From Streptomyces profundus (GTDB lineage: Bacteria > Actinomycetota > Actinomycetes > Streptomycetales > Streptomycetaceae): a stretch of 64,000 nucleotides of DNA. Numbering within the stretch: the stretch's first letter is position 1; every line of letters starts with the position of its first letter. The notes under the pieces were generated by a model. That model had not been told where the DNA came from. It did not search any database and was given only the letters and a program-made list of their open reading frames with translations. The stretch spans positions 1 to 64,000 of the forward strand of contig NZ_CP082362.1 of NCBI RefSeq assembly GCF_020740535.1, read 5' to 3'. Positions 51,955 to 60,768 of the stretch are shown here, in pieces. The position numbers and the translations under genes are program-made.

Positions 51955-52599
51955 ATGTCGCCTCGCAGCGCATCGGTCAATGAGGAGATGCGCCGTCGTT
52001 CCCGCGAGAGGCTGCTCCAGGCCGCCGTCGAGCTGGTCGCCGAACGCGGTTACGAGGCCACGACCTTGGGTGATATCGCGGATCGCGCGGGCGCGGCCCG
52101 GGGCTTGATCTCGTACTACTTTCCGGGAAAACGTCAACTGTTGCAGTCGGCGGTGCACCGTCTGATGCACCGCAGGCTCTCCTCGACGCTGGATCGGGAT
52201 CCGCGGCCCGAGGGGGAGGACGCCGGTCGGGAGCTGATGGCGCGCGCCATCGACGCGATCCTGGGGCTGGCCGAGGAGCAACCGGTGTTGATGCGGGCGC
52301 ACATGGCCGGGCTGCTCCAGTGCGAGGGCTTCATCCAGTGCGCCGAGCAACAGCGGCTGGCCCTTCTGCTGCGGAACACGGTGGTCGAGTTCGGCTCGGC
52401 CGATCCGGACGGCGACTACCCGATGCTGCGTGCCCTGCTGATGGGCGCGGTGGTGGCCCAGCTGCTGCCGGGCGCGCCGATGTCGTCCGCTCGGCTGCGG
52501 GCGGAGCTGTTCGCCCGCTTCGACCTGTCCTGGCGGTTGGGCATCCCGCCGAGCGAGTCGCCGCCCGGCGGGATGCCCAGGCCACGGGTGTCCCCGTAG
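51955..52599 (+). CDS. TetR family transcriptional regulator
   Basis: A 214-residue TetR protein. The helix-turn-helix lies at about 17-60 (LLQAAVELVAERGYEATTLGDIADRAGAARGLISYYFPGKRQLL, in parts). The ligand domain is unremarkable and ends in a Pro-rich tail. CAGGAGCC precedes the ATG. It is convergent with the LVIVD gene and no divergent partner is present, so only autoregulation through the upstream palindrome can be suggested. Confidence 0.85.
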   Translation: MSPRSASVNEEMRRRSRERLLQAAVELVAERGYEATTLGDIADRAGAARGLISYYFPGKRQLLQSAVHRLMHRRLSSTLDRDPRPEGEDAGRELMARAIDAILGLAEEQPVLMRAHMAGLLQCEGFIQCAEQQRLALLLRNTVVEFGSADPDGDYPMLRALLMGAVVAQLLPGAPMSSARLRAELFARFDLSWRLGIPPSESPPGGMPRPRVSP

Positions 52600-52606
52600 C
52601 GCGGGC

Positions 52607-54082
52607 TCAGCGGTAGGTGGGTTGGGTCTGCGCGTTCAGCTCGTGCAGCCGCACCCGGCGGGCCGGATCGGTGCGCCGGTCGTCGATGCGCAGGACGTCC
52701 AGGCCCTTCTGGTCGTTGGAGTACACATGGCCGTTGTAGTAGTAGGCCGACCAGGAGCCGCCGAAGGAGAGCTGCTCGCCGTTGACGGGGCCGCGTTCGA
52801 AGTAGCCGATCTCCCGGGGCCGCCGCGAGTCGGTGAACTCCCAGAAGGAGACGCCGCCCTGGTACCAGGACTGGACCATGATGTCCCGGCCGGGCACCGG
52901 GATCAGGGAGCCGTTGTGGGCCACGCAGTTCTCGGTCTCCGCCTGGTGGCGCGGGATCTTGAAGTAGCTCTGGAAGCTCAGCCGGCGGTGTTCGCCCCGG
53001 CCCTCGACGTGGTAGATCCCGTTGGCGCCGAACTCCTCGCCGGTGCGGGCGTCGCAGGTCGCGCCGCTGCCGCCGCCGAGTTCGTCGGTGAAGACGATCT
53101 TCCTTCCGTCCTGGCTGAAGGTCGCCGAGTGCCAGAAGGCGAAGTGTTCGACGTCCCGCACCCGGTCCAGCACGCGGGGCGCGGCGGGGCGGGAGATGTC
53201 CAACAGGATGCCGTCGCCCATGCAGGCGCCGGCGGCCAGGTCGAGGGCGGGGTAGGCGGTGATGTCGTGGCAGCCGCTGGTGGCCGATCCGTCCTCGTCG
53301 CCGGGGAACCCGCCGTCGGGGAAGAGCACCTCGAAGCTGGCGAGCGCGGCCCGCTCGGGGGCGTGCTTGGGCACCTTGACGATGGAGATCCCGTCGTGCG
53401 GGGGCTGGCAGTCGGGGAAGGTCTGGTTGGGCCCGTAGGAGGAGACATAGACGTAGACGTCGCGCCGGTCGGGCACCAGCGTGTGGGTGTGGGAGCCGCA
53501 GGCCGTCTCGACGGCGGAGACATAGCGGGGGGCGCGCAGGTCGCTGATGTCGAAGACGCGGATGCCCTCCCAGGAGTCGGCCTCGGTGGCCGGCTGGGGC
53601 TCGCTGGCGCAGGAGTCGTCGGACCGTGAGGAGTCGACGGACAGGAAGAGCAGGTCCCCGGAGACCGAGATGTCGTTCTGCGAGCCCGGGCAGAGCACCC
53701 GGGTGACGATCTCGGGCGCGCTGGGCCGGCTGATGTCGTACACCACGAAGCCGTCGTAGTTCCCGGCGAACGCGTACGTGCCCTGGAAGGCGATATCCGT
53801 GTTGGTGCTGGTGAGGCCCTCGGAGCGCGGGATGTTGGCGAGGTGGGTGACGTTGTCGCTGTGCGCGATCTCGTCGACGCCCGGTATCTCGCCGCTGGCG
53901 ATGGCCGCTTCGACCGCCCGCCGGTCGCTCTCGGAGATGTCCTCGGTCGGCGGGGGCTCGTCGCCCGGATCCGGCGTCGCCGCGGCGGGATGGGCCACCA
54001 GCAGGGCCACCACCAGGCCGAACAGGACCGCGAGCACACCGAGGCGCCCTTGTCGTCGACGGAGCCTGTGCCACGATGTCAC
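52607..54082 (-). CDS. Secreted LVIVD-repeat (beta-propeller-like) protein
   Basis: A 491-residue exported protein. The N-terminal signal peptide has a basic start (WHRLRRRQGR), a long hydrophobic run and an AAA-type cleavage site near residue 37. The body has LVIVD-type repeats, each with a VYDISRP- or VFDISDL-like strand (VVYDISRPSAPEI, VFDISDLRAPRYV, LLDISRPAAPRVL), which should form a propeller. It is Cys-containing and His-rich near HTHTLVPD. It is divergent from a DUF305 lipoprotein gene, a pairing I know from Streptomyces. GTG 54082, behind GAGGGAGAA, was chosen over ATG 54145. Function unknown. Confidence 0.8.
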   Translation of the reverse strand: MTSWHRLRRRQGRLGVLAVLFGLVVALLVAHPAAATPDPGDEPPPTEDISESDRRAVEAAIASGEIPGVDEIAHSDNVTHLANIPRSEGLTSTNTDIAFQGTYAFAGNYDGFVVYDISRPSAPEIVTRVLCPGSQNDISVSGDLLFLSVDSSRSDDSCASEPQPATEADSWEGIRVFDISDLRAPRYVSAVETACGSHTHTLVPDRRDVYVYVSSYGPNQTFPDCQPPHDGISIVKVPKHAPERAALASFEVLFPDGGFPGDEDGSATSGCHDITAYPALDLAAGACMGDGILLDISRPAAPRVLDRVRDVEHFAFWHSATFSQDGRKIVFTDELGGGSGATCDARTGEEFGANGIYHVEGRGEHRRLSFQSYFKIPRHQAETENCVAHNGSLIPVPGRDIMVQSWYQGGVSFWEFTDSRRPREIGYFERGPVNGEQLSFGGSWSAYYYNGHVYSNDQKGLDVLRIDDRRTDPARRVRLHELNAQTQPTYR

Positions 54083-54212
54083 TGGACGTTCTCCCTCAAT
54101 CCTCGGACGGGGCGGTGCGGTTGCCCCGTCATGCATACCCCTCACCCCGCTATTTACATGAGCACGTCAATATGGGTAACAGGAATGTCATACGCCGCAA
54201 CAGGAGGACCCG

Positions 54213-54902
54213 TTGACGGACCGCCCACGCCCCGGATCCCGCTCCCCCCTGGTCGCGCTGGTCACTCTGGTGGCCGTCGCGCTGGCGACGGTCGCCCTGT
54301 CCGGCTGTAGCGGCGGCGCGGCCTCGGCGGCCGACGAGGGCCCGCCGGTGGTGGCGCCGGGCGCGCCGGGCGAACCGGCCGAGACGCTGAGCGCCGATGA
54401 GGCCGCCGAGCGGGCCCCGGGCGAACGCCCGCCGGGGCCGGCCGACCTCACCTATATGGACGGCATGGTGGAGCACCACGGGCAGGCGCTGGTGATGACC
54501 GAACTCGCCCTGGAACACGCCGAATCGGACGATGTGCGCCGGCTGGCGGAGCGGATCGAGGCCGCCCAGACGCCGGAGATCGAGGTGATGCGCGCCTGGC
54601 TGGAGCGGCACGACGACCTGGCGCACGGACCGGGCGAGAACCACGGCGAGCACGGGGACCACGCCGAGCACGGGGGCATGGCCGGGATGGCGTCGGCCGA
54701 GGAGTTGGCGCGGCTGGCCGACGCCAGGGGCGCCGACTTCGACCAGCTCTTCCTCACCCTGATGGTCCGCCACCACGAGGGAGCGGTCACCATGGCCGCC
54801 GCCGTGCTGGGCGAGACCACCGACGAGGACGTGGAACGGCTGGCCACCGATGTGATCGCCAGCCAGTCGTCGGAGATCGCACGGATGGCCGACCTGCGCT
54901 GA
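54213..54902 (+). CDS. DUF305 lipoprotein, probable metal-binding
   Basis: A 229-residue lipoprotein starting at TTG behind CAGGAGGACC. The lipobox is LSGC (Cys32). The mature part is a DUF305 ferritin-like helical domain with MVEHHGQALVMTELAL and MVRHHEGAVTMAAAVL, plus a His-rich stretch (GENHGEHGDHAEHGGM). These His/Met-rich parts fit copper or other metal binding outside the cell. It is divergent from the LVIVD gene with 130 bp between, so the two are likely co-regulated. Confidence 0.85.
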   Translation: MTDRPRPGSRSPLVALVTLVAVALATVALSGCSGGAASAADEGPPVVAPGAPGEPAETLSADEAAERAPGERPPGPADLTYMDGMVEHHGQALVMTELALEHAESDDVRRLAERIEAAQTPEIEVMRAWLERHDDLAHGPGENHGEHGDHAEHGGMAGMASAEELARLADARGADFDQLFLTLMVRHHEGAVTMAAAVLGETTDEDVERLATDVIASQSSEIARMADLR

Positions 54903-55011
54903 GGCGCACCGGCCCCCGCGTGGGGCTCGCCAGGCCGGCCGCGCGGTGGGATGCTGGAGGGGAGTCCGCGCCCGATGCTCCACGTCCGAAGCGAGCGGCA
55001 GGGGGTTCGCC

Positions 55012-56370
55012 ATGGTGCGCATCGCAGTGGTCGGTTCCGGTCCCAGTGGCGTGTACACCGCCCAGGCGCTGCTCGACCAGCACCCGGGCGCGGAGCTGCG
55101 CGTCGATGTGCTGGACCGGCTGCCCTGTCCCTACGGCCTGGTGCGCTACGGGGTGGCCCCCGACCACCAGAAGATCAAGTCCCTACAGGCCACGCTGCGG
55201 CGTGTGCTGGAGGATCCCCGGGTCCGTTTCCTCGGGAACGTCCCGGTGGGCGCCGACGGGGTGCGCGCGGAGCGGCTGCGCGCGCTCTACGGCGCGGTGG
55301 TGTACTGCGTGGGCGCGGCGAGGGACCGGCGCCTCGGGATCCCGGGCGAGGAGCTGGCCGGCAGCTGGTCGGCCACCGACTTCGTCTCCTGGTACAGCGG
55401 CCATCCGGACGCGCCCCGGCTGGAGTTGCCCGGGCACACGCGTTCGGCCGTGGTGATCGGCGCGGGCAATGTCGCGCTCGACGTGGCCCGGATGCTGGCC
55501 CGCACCGCCGCCGAGTTGCGGAGCACGGATGTACCGCCCCCTGTCCTCGCCGCGTTGGCGGACAGCGCGGTGCGCTCCGTGCATCTGGTGGGCCGACGCG
55601 GCCCGAGCCAGGCCAGGTTCACCACCAAGGAGCTGCGCGAGCTGGGCACCCTCGCCGAGGCCGAGGTGGTGGTGGACGCCGCCGAGCTGGCGGCCGATCC
55701 GGACGGCGCCGAGCCCGCGTCGCTCGGCGCCAACGCCCGGCGCAACCTGGCGGCGTTGAGCGCCTGGGCGGACGCTCCCCCGCGCGGCCGGGCCCGACGG
55801 ATCGCGCCCCGGTTCTTCCTGCGCCCCGTCGAGCTGCTGGACGACGGGGCGGGCGCGGTGCGCGCGGTGCGCTTCGAGCGGACCGCGGGCATCGGCGGCG
55901 GCCGGGTCACGGACACCGGCGAACAGGTGGAGATCGAGGCCCAGTTGGTCCTGCGGTCGGTGGGGTACCAGGGGGTGGCGCTGGACGGGCTGCCGTTCGA
56001 CCCGGAGCGGGGCGTCGTCCCGCACGCCGCCGGGCGGGTGCTGCGGGGCGGGGATGTCGCGCCCGGGGAGTATGTGGCCGGCTGGATCAAGCGCGGCCCG
56101 ACCGGGGTCATCGGCAGCAACCGCCCCTGCGGCAAGGAGACGGCGACCTCCGTGCTGGCGGATCTGCCGGCGCTGCCGGCCGCGCCGGCGGCCGATCCCC
56201 TGGCCGCGCTGCGGGCGGCGGGCGCCGATCCGGTGGAGTGGCCCGGCTGGCTCGGCATCGAGGCTGCGGAGGCGGCGCTGGGGCGCACGCTGTCCCGGGG
56301 GCCGGTGAAGATCGCGGACTGGCCCACCCTGCTGCGCGCCGCGGGGGACACGACGGGCGGCCGGCCCTAG
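55012..56370 (+). CDS. Ferredoxin/adrenodoxin-NADP+ reductase, FprA type
   Basis: A 452-residue flavoprotein. The FAD motif is VVGSGPSGVYTAQALL (7-22), then PCPYGLVRYGVAPDH, a signature of adrenodoxin reductases, and a second dinucleotide motif VVIGAGNVALDVARML. The C terminus has GYVAGWIKRGPTGVIGSN-like residues (YVAGWIKRGPTGVIGSNRP). It passes electrons from NADPH to ferredoxins, for example for cytochrome P450s. The ATG at 55012 lies behind AGGGGG. Its stop overlaps the end of a convergent ArsR-type gene. Confidence 0.92.
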   Translation: MVRIAVVGSGPSGVYTAQALLDQHPGAELRVDVLDRLPCPYGLVRYGVAPDHQKIKSLQATLRRVLEDPRVRFLGNVPVGADGVRAERLRALYGAVVYCVGAARDRRLGIPGEELAGSWSATDFVSWYSGHPDAPRLELPGHTRSAVVIGAGNVALDVARMLARTAAELRSTDVPPPVLAALADSAVRSVHLVGRRGPSQARFTTKELRELGTLAEAEVVVDAAELAADPDGAEPASLGANARRNLAALSAWADAPPRGRARRIAPRFFLRPVELLDDGAGAVRAVRFERTAGIGGGRVTDTGEQVEIEAQLVLRSVGYQGVALDGLPFDPERGVVPHAAGRVLRGGDVAPGEYVAGWIKRGPTGVIGSNRPCGKETATSVLADLPALPAAPAADPLAALRAAGADPVEWPGWLGIEAAEAALGRTLSRGPVKIADWPTLLRAAGDTTGGRP

Positions 56371-56735
56371 AGAGGTTTTGCGGAGTCCTGCCGCCGCTGC
56401 TGGGCGGCGGCGTCGAGCACCACGTCGAGCAGGCCGGGGAAGAGCACGTCGAGGTCCTGGCGGCGCAGCGCGTTCAGCTTGGCCGTGCCCCGGTAGACCT
56501 GGCGGACGACGCCGGCCTCCCGCAGCACCCGGAAGTGGTGGGTGCAGGTGGACTTGGTGACCGGAAGCGGGAACGCCGAGCACGGCAGCTCGCGTTCGGT
56601 GGCGGCCAGCGCGCTGACCACGGAGAGCCGGACCGGGTCGGAGAGCGCGTGCAGCACCTGCTCCAGCCGGATCTGCGCGCGCGTGGGGTGCGCGAGCGAG
56701 CGGCTCGGGGCTTCGGGACCGGCGCTGAGCGTCAT
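56367..56735 (-). CDS. ArsR-type winged-helix regulator
   Basis: A 122-residue winged-helix protein: LEQVLHALSDPVRLSVVSALAATE, then the recognition segment TKSTCTHHFRVLREAGVVRQVYRG. Two cysteines flank the recognition helix (ELPCSAFP and STCTHH), and could sense electrophiles or redox state. It is divergent from an OYE-type reductase gene, with the palindrome CATCGTACGATG in the 119-bp gap, a likely operator. This resembles electrophile-sensing regulator-OYE pairs in other bacteria. Confidence 0.85.
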   Translation of the reverse strand: MTLSAGPEAPSRSLAHPTRAQIRLEQVLHALSDPVRLSVVSALAATERELPCSAFPLPVTKSTCTHHFRVLREAGVVRQVYRGTAKLNALRRQDLDVLFPGLLDVVLDAAAQQRRQDSAKPL

Positions 56736-56785
56736 GGGGCCATGGTACGAGAGGGCGTTGGGGCGGACCCCGAAGCATCCCGAAG

Positions 56786-56797
56786 CATCGTACGATG
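56786..56797. promoter_or_regulatory. Palindrome between arsR-type and OYE genes
   Basis: CATCGTACGATG, a perfect 12-bp palindrome, lies 51 bp from the regulator start and 58 bp from the OYE start. A GTCGTACTAT half-site-like sequence follows at 56801-56810, and CGAAGCATC occurs twice just upstream (56771 and 56781). Confidence 0.6.
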
Positions 56798-56854
56798 GTC
56801 GTCGTACTATCCGGGTCCTCGCGCCCCGGTACCGACCTCGGGAGGATCCCCGCC

Positions 56855-57937
56855 ATGAGCACGCTGTTCGAGCCCTGGTCGCTGCGTTCGCTTACCGTCC
56901 CCAACCGCGTCTGGATGGCGCCCATGTGTCAGTACTCCGCCGCCGTGTCGGGCCCTGACACCGGGGCGGCCAACGAGTGGCACCACACCCACTACACCAC
57001 CAGGGCGGTCGGTGGCGCGGGCCTGATCCTGACGGAGGCGACCTCGGTCAGCCCCGAGGGCCGGATCAGCCATGCCGACCTCGGCCTGTGGAACGACCGG
57101 CAGCAGGAGTCGCTGACCGGGCTGACCCGCGCGCTGCGCGAGCGGGGCGCCGTGCCGGGGATACAACTCGCCCACGCCGGACGGAAGGCCGGCACGCGCC
57201 GCCCCTGGGAAGGCGGCGGACCGCTGGCCGGGGACGAGCGTCCCTGGCGTCCGTCGGCGCCGAGCCCGGTGCCGTTCGCCGACGGCTACGCGACGCCGGC
57301 GGAGCTGACCGAGGAGGGCGTCCGCGAGATCGTCGAGCAGTTCGCCGCCTCGGCGCGGCGCGCGCTGACGGCCGGCTTCCAGGTCGCCGAGGTGCACGGC
57401 GCCCACGGCTATCTGATCGGCGAGTTCCTCTCCCCGCACAGCAACCGCCGCACCGACCGCTACGGCGGCGACTTCGCGGGCCGGACGCGGTTCGCGCTCG
57501 AAGTGGTGGACGCCGTGCGGGCCGTGTGGCCCGACGAGCTCCCGCTGTTCTTCCGGATCTCGGCCACCGACTGGCTGACGGAGCACGGCTGGACGCCGGA
57601 CGACACCGTGCGGTTCGCCCACGACCTGCGGGAGCACGGCGTCGACGTGCTCGACGTCTCGTCCGGTGGCAACGCGCCGCATGTGAGGGTGCCGACGGAG
57701 CCCGGTTACCAGGTGCCGTTCGCCGCGCGGGTGCGGCGGGAGGCGGGGCTGCCGGTCGCCGCGGTCGGGCTGATCACCGAGCCGGACCAGGCGGCCAAGA
57801 TCCTCGCCTCCGGCGAGGCCGACGCGGTGCTGCTGGGCCGGCAGTTGCTGCGCGAGCCCTACTGGCCGCTGCGCGCGGCCGGGGAGCTCGGGGTCTCTCC
57901 CCCGGCGATCCCCGCGCAGTACGAACGCGCCTTCTGA
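56855..57937 (+). CDS. Old yellow enzyme (YqjM-like NADH:flavin oxidoreductase)
   Basis: A 360-residue FMN ene-reductase. The N terminus has NRVWMAPMCQYSA with Cys25, the redox-tuning Cys of class III (YqjM-type) members; HAGRKAGT, VHGAHGYLIGEFLSPHSNRR and RYGGDFAGRTRF are the family blocks. It reduces activated C=C bonds, including electrophile stress compounds. The ATG at 56855 has GGAGGA upstream. It is probably repressed by the divergent ArsR-type protein. Confidence 0.92.
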   Translation: MSTLFEPWSLRSLTVPNRVWMAPMCQYSAAVSGPDTGAANEWHHTHYTTRAVGGAGLILTEATSVSPEGRISHADLGLWNDRQQESLTGLTRALRERGAVPGIQLAHAGRKAGTRRPWEGGGPLAGDERPWRPSAPSPVPFADGYATPAELTEEGVREIVEQFAASARRALTAGFQVAEVHGAHGYLIGEFLSPHSNRRTDRYGGDFAGRTRFALEVVDAVRAVWPDELPLFFRISATDWLTEHGWTPDDTVRFAHDLREHGVDVLDVSSGGNAPHVRVPTEPGYQVPFAARVRREAGLPVAAVGLITEPDQAAKILASGEADAVLLGRQLLREPYWPLRAAGELGVSPPAIPAQYERAF

Positions 57938-58057
57938 CGGGATCGACCCCGCCGTTCTAAGGCGCACGGTTGCCCCCCGGGCGCGCGGTACCCGGCCGCG
58001 CGCCCGGCACGCGGCCGGGCAACGGGCTGTCGGTGCTTGCCAGTAGGGTGACGGACC

Positions 58058-58735
58058 GTGGCAGCACGAGCATTGCACGAGATTGTCGAAGCGGGCTGGG
58101 CGAAGGCGCTGGAGCCGGTGGCGGACCGGATCACGGCCATGGGGGACTTCCTCCGCGCCGAGATCGCCGCCGGCCGCACCTACCTCCCGGCCGGCCAGCA
58201 CGTCCTCCGCGCGTTTCAGCAACCCTTCGACGACGTCAGGGTGTTGATCGTCGGTCAGGACCCGTATCCCACGCCGGGGCACGCGGTGGGCCTCAGCTTC
58301 TCGGTGGCCCCCGAGGTGCGCCCCCTGCCCGGCAGCCTGGAGAACATCTACCGCGAGCTGAACACCGATCTGGGCCTGCCGAGACCCTCGAACGGGGATC
58401 TCACCCCCTGGGCGGACCAGGGGGTGCTCCTGCTGAACCGGGCGCTGACCACCGCGCCCAGGCGCCCGGCCGCGCACCGGGGCAAGGGCTGGGAGGAGGT
58501 CACCGAGCAGGCCATCCGCGCGCTGGCCGCGCGGGGCCGCCCGCTGGTGGCCGTCCTGTGGGGGCGGGACGCCAGGACGGCGCGGCCGATGCTGGGCGGG
58601 GTGCCGGCCGTGGAGTCGGCGCATCCCTCGCCCATGTCGGCGGACCGGGGCTTCTTCGGCTCCCGGCCGTTCAGCCGGGCCAACGCCCTGCTCGCCGAAC
58701 AGGGCGGCTCCCCGGTGGACTGGAAGCTCCCGTGA
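58058..58735 (+). CDS. ung: Uracil-DNA glycosylase
   Basis: A 225-residue family 1 uracil-DNA glycosylase. The water-activating loop is GQDPYP (66-71), the uracil-binding segment [10 protein letters not shown], and the DNA-intercalating loop [14 protein letters not shown]. It removes uracil from DNA in base-excision repair. The GTG at 58058 was chosen. Its stop overlaps the GTG of the next gene (GTGA), so they are coupled. The length is normal and the motifs intact. Confidence 0.93.
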   Translation: MAARALHEIVEAGWAKALEPVADRITAMGDFLRAEIAAGRTYLPAGQHVLRAFQQPFDDVRVLIVGQDPYPTPGHAVGLSFSVAPEVRPLPGSLENIYRELNTDLGLPRPSNGDLTPWADQGVLLLNRALTTAPRRPAAHRGKGWEEVTEQAIRALAARGRPLVAVLWGRDARTARPMLGGVPAVESAHPSPMSADRGFFGSRPFSRANALLAEQGGSPVDWKLP

Positions 58736-59745
58736 CGTCAGGGGCCGGGACCGCCTCGGCCTGGGTGCTGGGCGTCGACTCGGGAGGCTCGGGCCTGCGG
58801 ATCGCGCTGGCCGAGGCGACGCCGGAGGGCGCGCCGCGCCCCGGCGGCCGGCGCCGCACCGACGAGCCGGTGCGGACGGGCCCCGGCGGGATCGACGCCG
58901 GCCATCTGCTGGCCCAACTCCTGCCCACGGCACGGGCCCTGCTCGACGAGGTGGCGCCCAGGGAGCGGATCGACGCGATCTGCGTGGGGGCGGCCGGCAT
59001 GGCGACGCTGGGCGGCCGGCTGCGGGCGGAGCTGCCCGAGGCGCTGGCCGCCGGGCTCGGGGTCCGCCGGCTGGCCCTGGCCGCCGACGCGGTCACCGGC
59101 TACGCGGGGGCGCTCGGCGAGGCGCCCGGCGCCGTGGTCGCCGCGGGCACGGGCATGATCGCGCTCGGCACCGACCTGGTGACCTGGCGGCGGGCGGACG
59201 GCTGGGGCCATCTGCTGGGCGATCTCGGCGGCGGCGCCTGGATCGGGCGGCGCGGGCTGACGGCCGCGCTGCGCGCGCACGACGGCCGCCCCGGGGGCTC
59301 GGCGGCGCTGTTGGCGCGCGCCGAGGCCGAGTTCGGGCCGATGTCCGGGCTGCCGGCGCGGATCTATCCACGCCCCGACCGCGCGGCGGTGCTGGCCTCG
59401 TTCGCTCCCGAGGTGGCGCGCTGCGCCACGGCGGACGAGCCGGACGAGGTGGCTTCGGGCATCCTGCGGGAGGCCGCGCGGGAGATCGCCGACTCGGCGG
59501 TCGCGGTCTGCCCGGCGGACACGGACGGCCGCGTCGCGCTGACCGGCGGGCTCCTCCAGCTCGGCGATCCGCTCACCGGGCCGCTGCGGGCGGAGTTGGC
59601 GCGCCGGCTCCCCCGGGCCCTGCTGGTCCCGGCCGCCGGCACCCCGCTGGACGGCGCCCTGCTGATCGCCGCCCGCCTCGCCCACGGCACATCCCACCTG
59701 CCCAAGGACCCCGCCCTGCTGCACATCGTCGACCACCGTGGGTAA
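58732..59745 (+). CDS. BadF/BadG-type kinase, N-acetylglucosamine kinase-like
   Basis: A 337-residue ASKHA-fold kinase: [14 protein letters not shown] at the N terminus (phosphate loop), [44 protein letters not shown] and a C-terminal [14 protein letters not shown]. It fits the BadF/BadG/BcrA/BcrD ATPase group that includes N-acetylglucosamine kinase. The GTG overlaps the ung stop (GTGA), so translation is coupled. It probably phosphorylates an amino sugar in the cytoplasm. Confidence 0.83.
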   Translation: MTSGAGTASAWVLGVDSGGSGLRIALAEATPEGAPRPGGRRRTDEPVRTGPGGIDAGHLLAQLLPTARALLDEVAPRERIDAICVGAAGMATLGGRLRAELPEALAAGLGVRRLALAADAVTGYAGALGEAPGAVVAAGTGMIALGTDLVTWRRADGWGHLLGDLGGGAWIGRRGLTAALRAHDGRPGGSAALLARAEAEFGPMSGLPARIYPRPDRAAVLASFAPEVARCATADEPDEVASGILREAAREIADSAVAVCPADTDGRVALTGGLLQLGDPLTGPLRAELARRLPRALLVPAAGTPLDGALLIAARLAHGTSHLPKDPALLHIVDHRG

Positions 59746-59855
59746 GAGCCACCGCCGGCAGCGTCACACCGACGCGTGGGACATAACGGGACAGATCTGG
59801 TCCCTGTCCCCCCGGACGAACAGCCGGGCACATCAAGGCATTAACATGCGGCGAC

Positions 59856-60743
59856 ATGAGCTCCTCCACTGGGCCAGCATCCGGCCTCCCCGTACGTATG
59901 CCGCGACCCCGTCAGTCCGGACGCCATCGCAGGCCGGAGCCGGTGTCCGCCCCCGAAGGGGCGCCGCCGCTGGTGCTCGCGGTGCCAGGGACGCCCTCCG
60001 CCTCGTCTCTCTCCGTCGCCGAGGAGGTGTTGAGCATCGCCCGCTCCGAACTGCCCGGCCTGGACGGGCGGATCGGCTTCGCCGAGCGCGCGGGTGAGGA
60101 GTTCCCCTCCCTGGAGGAGGTGCTCTCCGGCGCCGACGCGGCGGCCTCGGAGGCGAGCGGTGCGCCCAGCGCCATCGTGGTGCCGCTGCTGGCGGGCCCG
60201 GACAGTGCCCAGTTGCGCGGCATACGGCAGACCGTGGTGCACAGCGGTTCGGGCGCCGAGCTGACCGATGTGCTGGGCCCGCACCCGCTGTTGGCGGAGG
60301 GCGTGCATGTCCGGCTGTCGGAGTCGGGGCTGGCCAGGGCCGACCGGGCGCGGCTGTTCACGGTCGCCACGGCCGCCGACGGCATCGTGCTCGCCACGGT
60401 GGGCGGTGAGGAGGCGGTGCAGACCGCGGGGATCACCGGCATGCTGCTCTCCGCGCGGCTCGCGGTGCCCGTGCTGGCCGCCGCGCTCGACGAGGAGGGC
60501 GCGGTGGCGCACACCGCGAACCGGCTGCTGGAGGCCGGGGCCCAGCAACTGGCCGTGGCGCCCTGCCTGATCGGCCCGGAGATCCCGGAGGGCCTGTTGG
60601 AGTCGGCGACCAAGGAGGCCGGTTGCCCGACGGCCGAGCCGCTGGGCGCCTACCCCGCGGTGGGCAAGCTGGTCCTCTCCACCTATATGGCGGCGGCCGG
60701 CCTGGCTCCGCAGCCGGCGTCTCCCGGCGGCCCGCGCGCCTGA
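59856..60743 (+). CDS. CbiX-like sirohydrochlorin chelatase-family protein
   Basis: A 295-residue protein of the CbiX/SirB type: PLVLAVPGTPSASSLSVAEEV, AIVVPLLAGPD and, after a linker, VAPCLIGPEIPEG in the second half. Two-lobed CbiX proteins insert metals into tetrapyrroles. Here the first conserved His of the chelatase site is not seen in VLAVPGTPS (usually VLVGHGSxx), so activity is uncertain and the protein may have another role. The N-terminal 35 residues are basic and low-complexity, so a later start is possible. It follows the kinase gene by 110 bp. Confidence 0.65.
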   Translation: MSSSTGPASGLPVRMPRPRQSGRHRRPEPVSAPEGAPPLVLAVPGTPSASSLSVAEEVLSIARSELPGLDGRIGFAERAGEEFPSLEEVLSGADAAASEASGAPSAIVVPLLAGPDSAQLRGIRQTVVHSGSGAELTDVLGPHPLLAEGVHVRLSESGLARADRARLFTVATAADGIVLATVGGEEAVQTAGITGMLLSARLAVPVLAAALDEEGAVAHTANRLLEAGAQQLAVAPCLIGPEIPEGLLESATKEAGCPTAEPLGAYPAVGKLVLSTYMAAAGLAPQPASPGGPRA

Positions 60744-60768
60744 CCGCCGGGACGCGCGGGCGGCCCCC

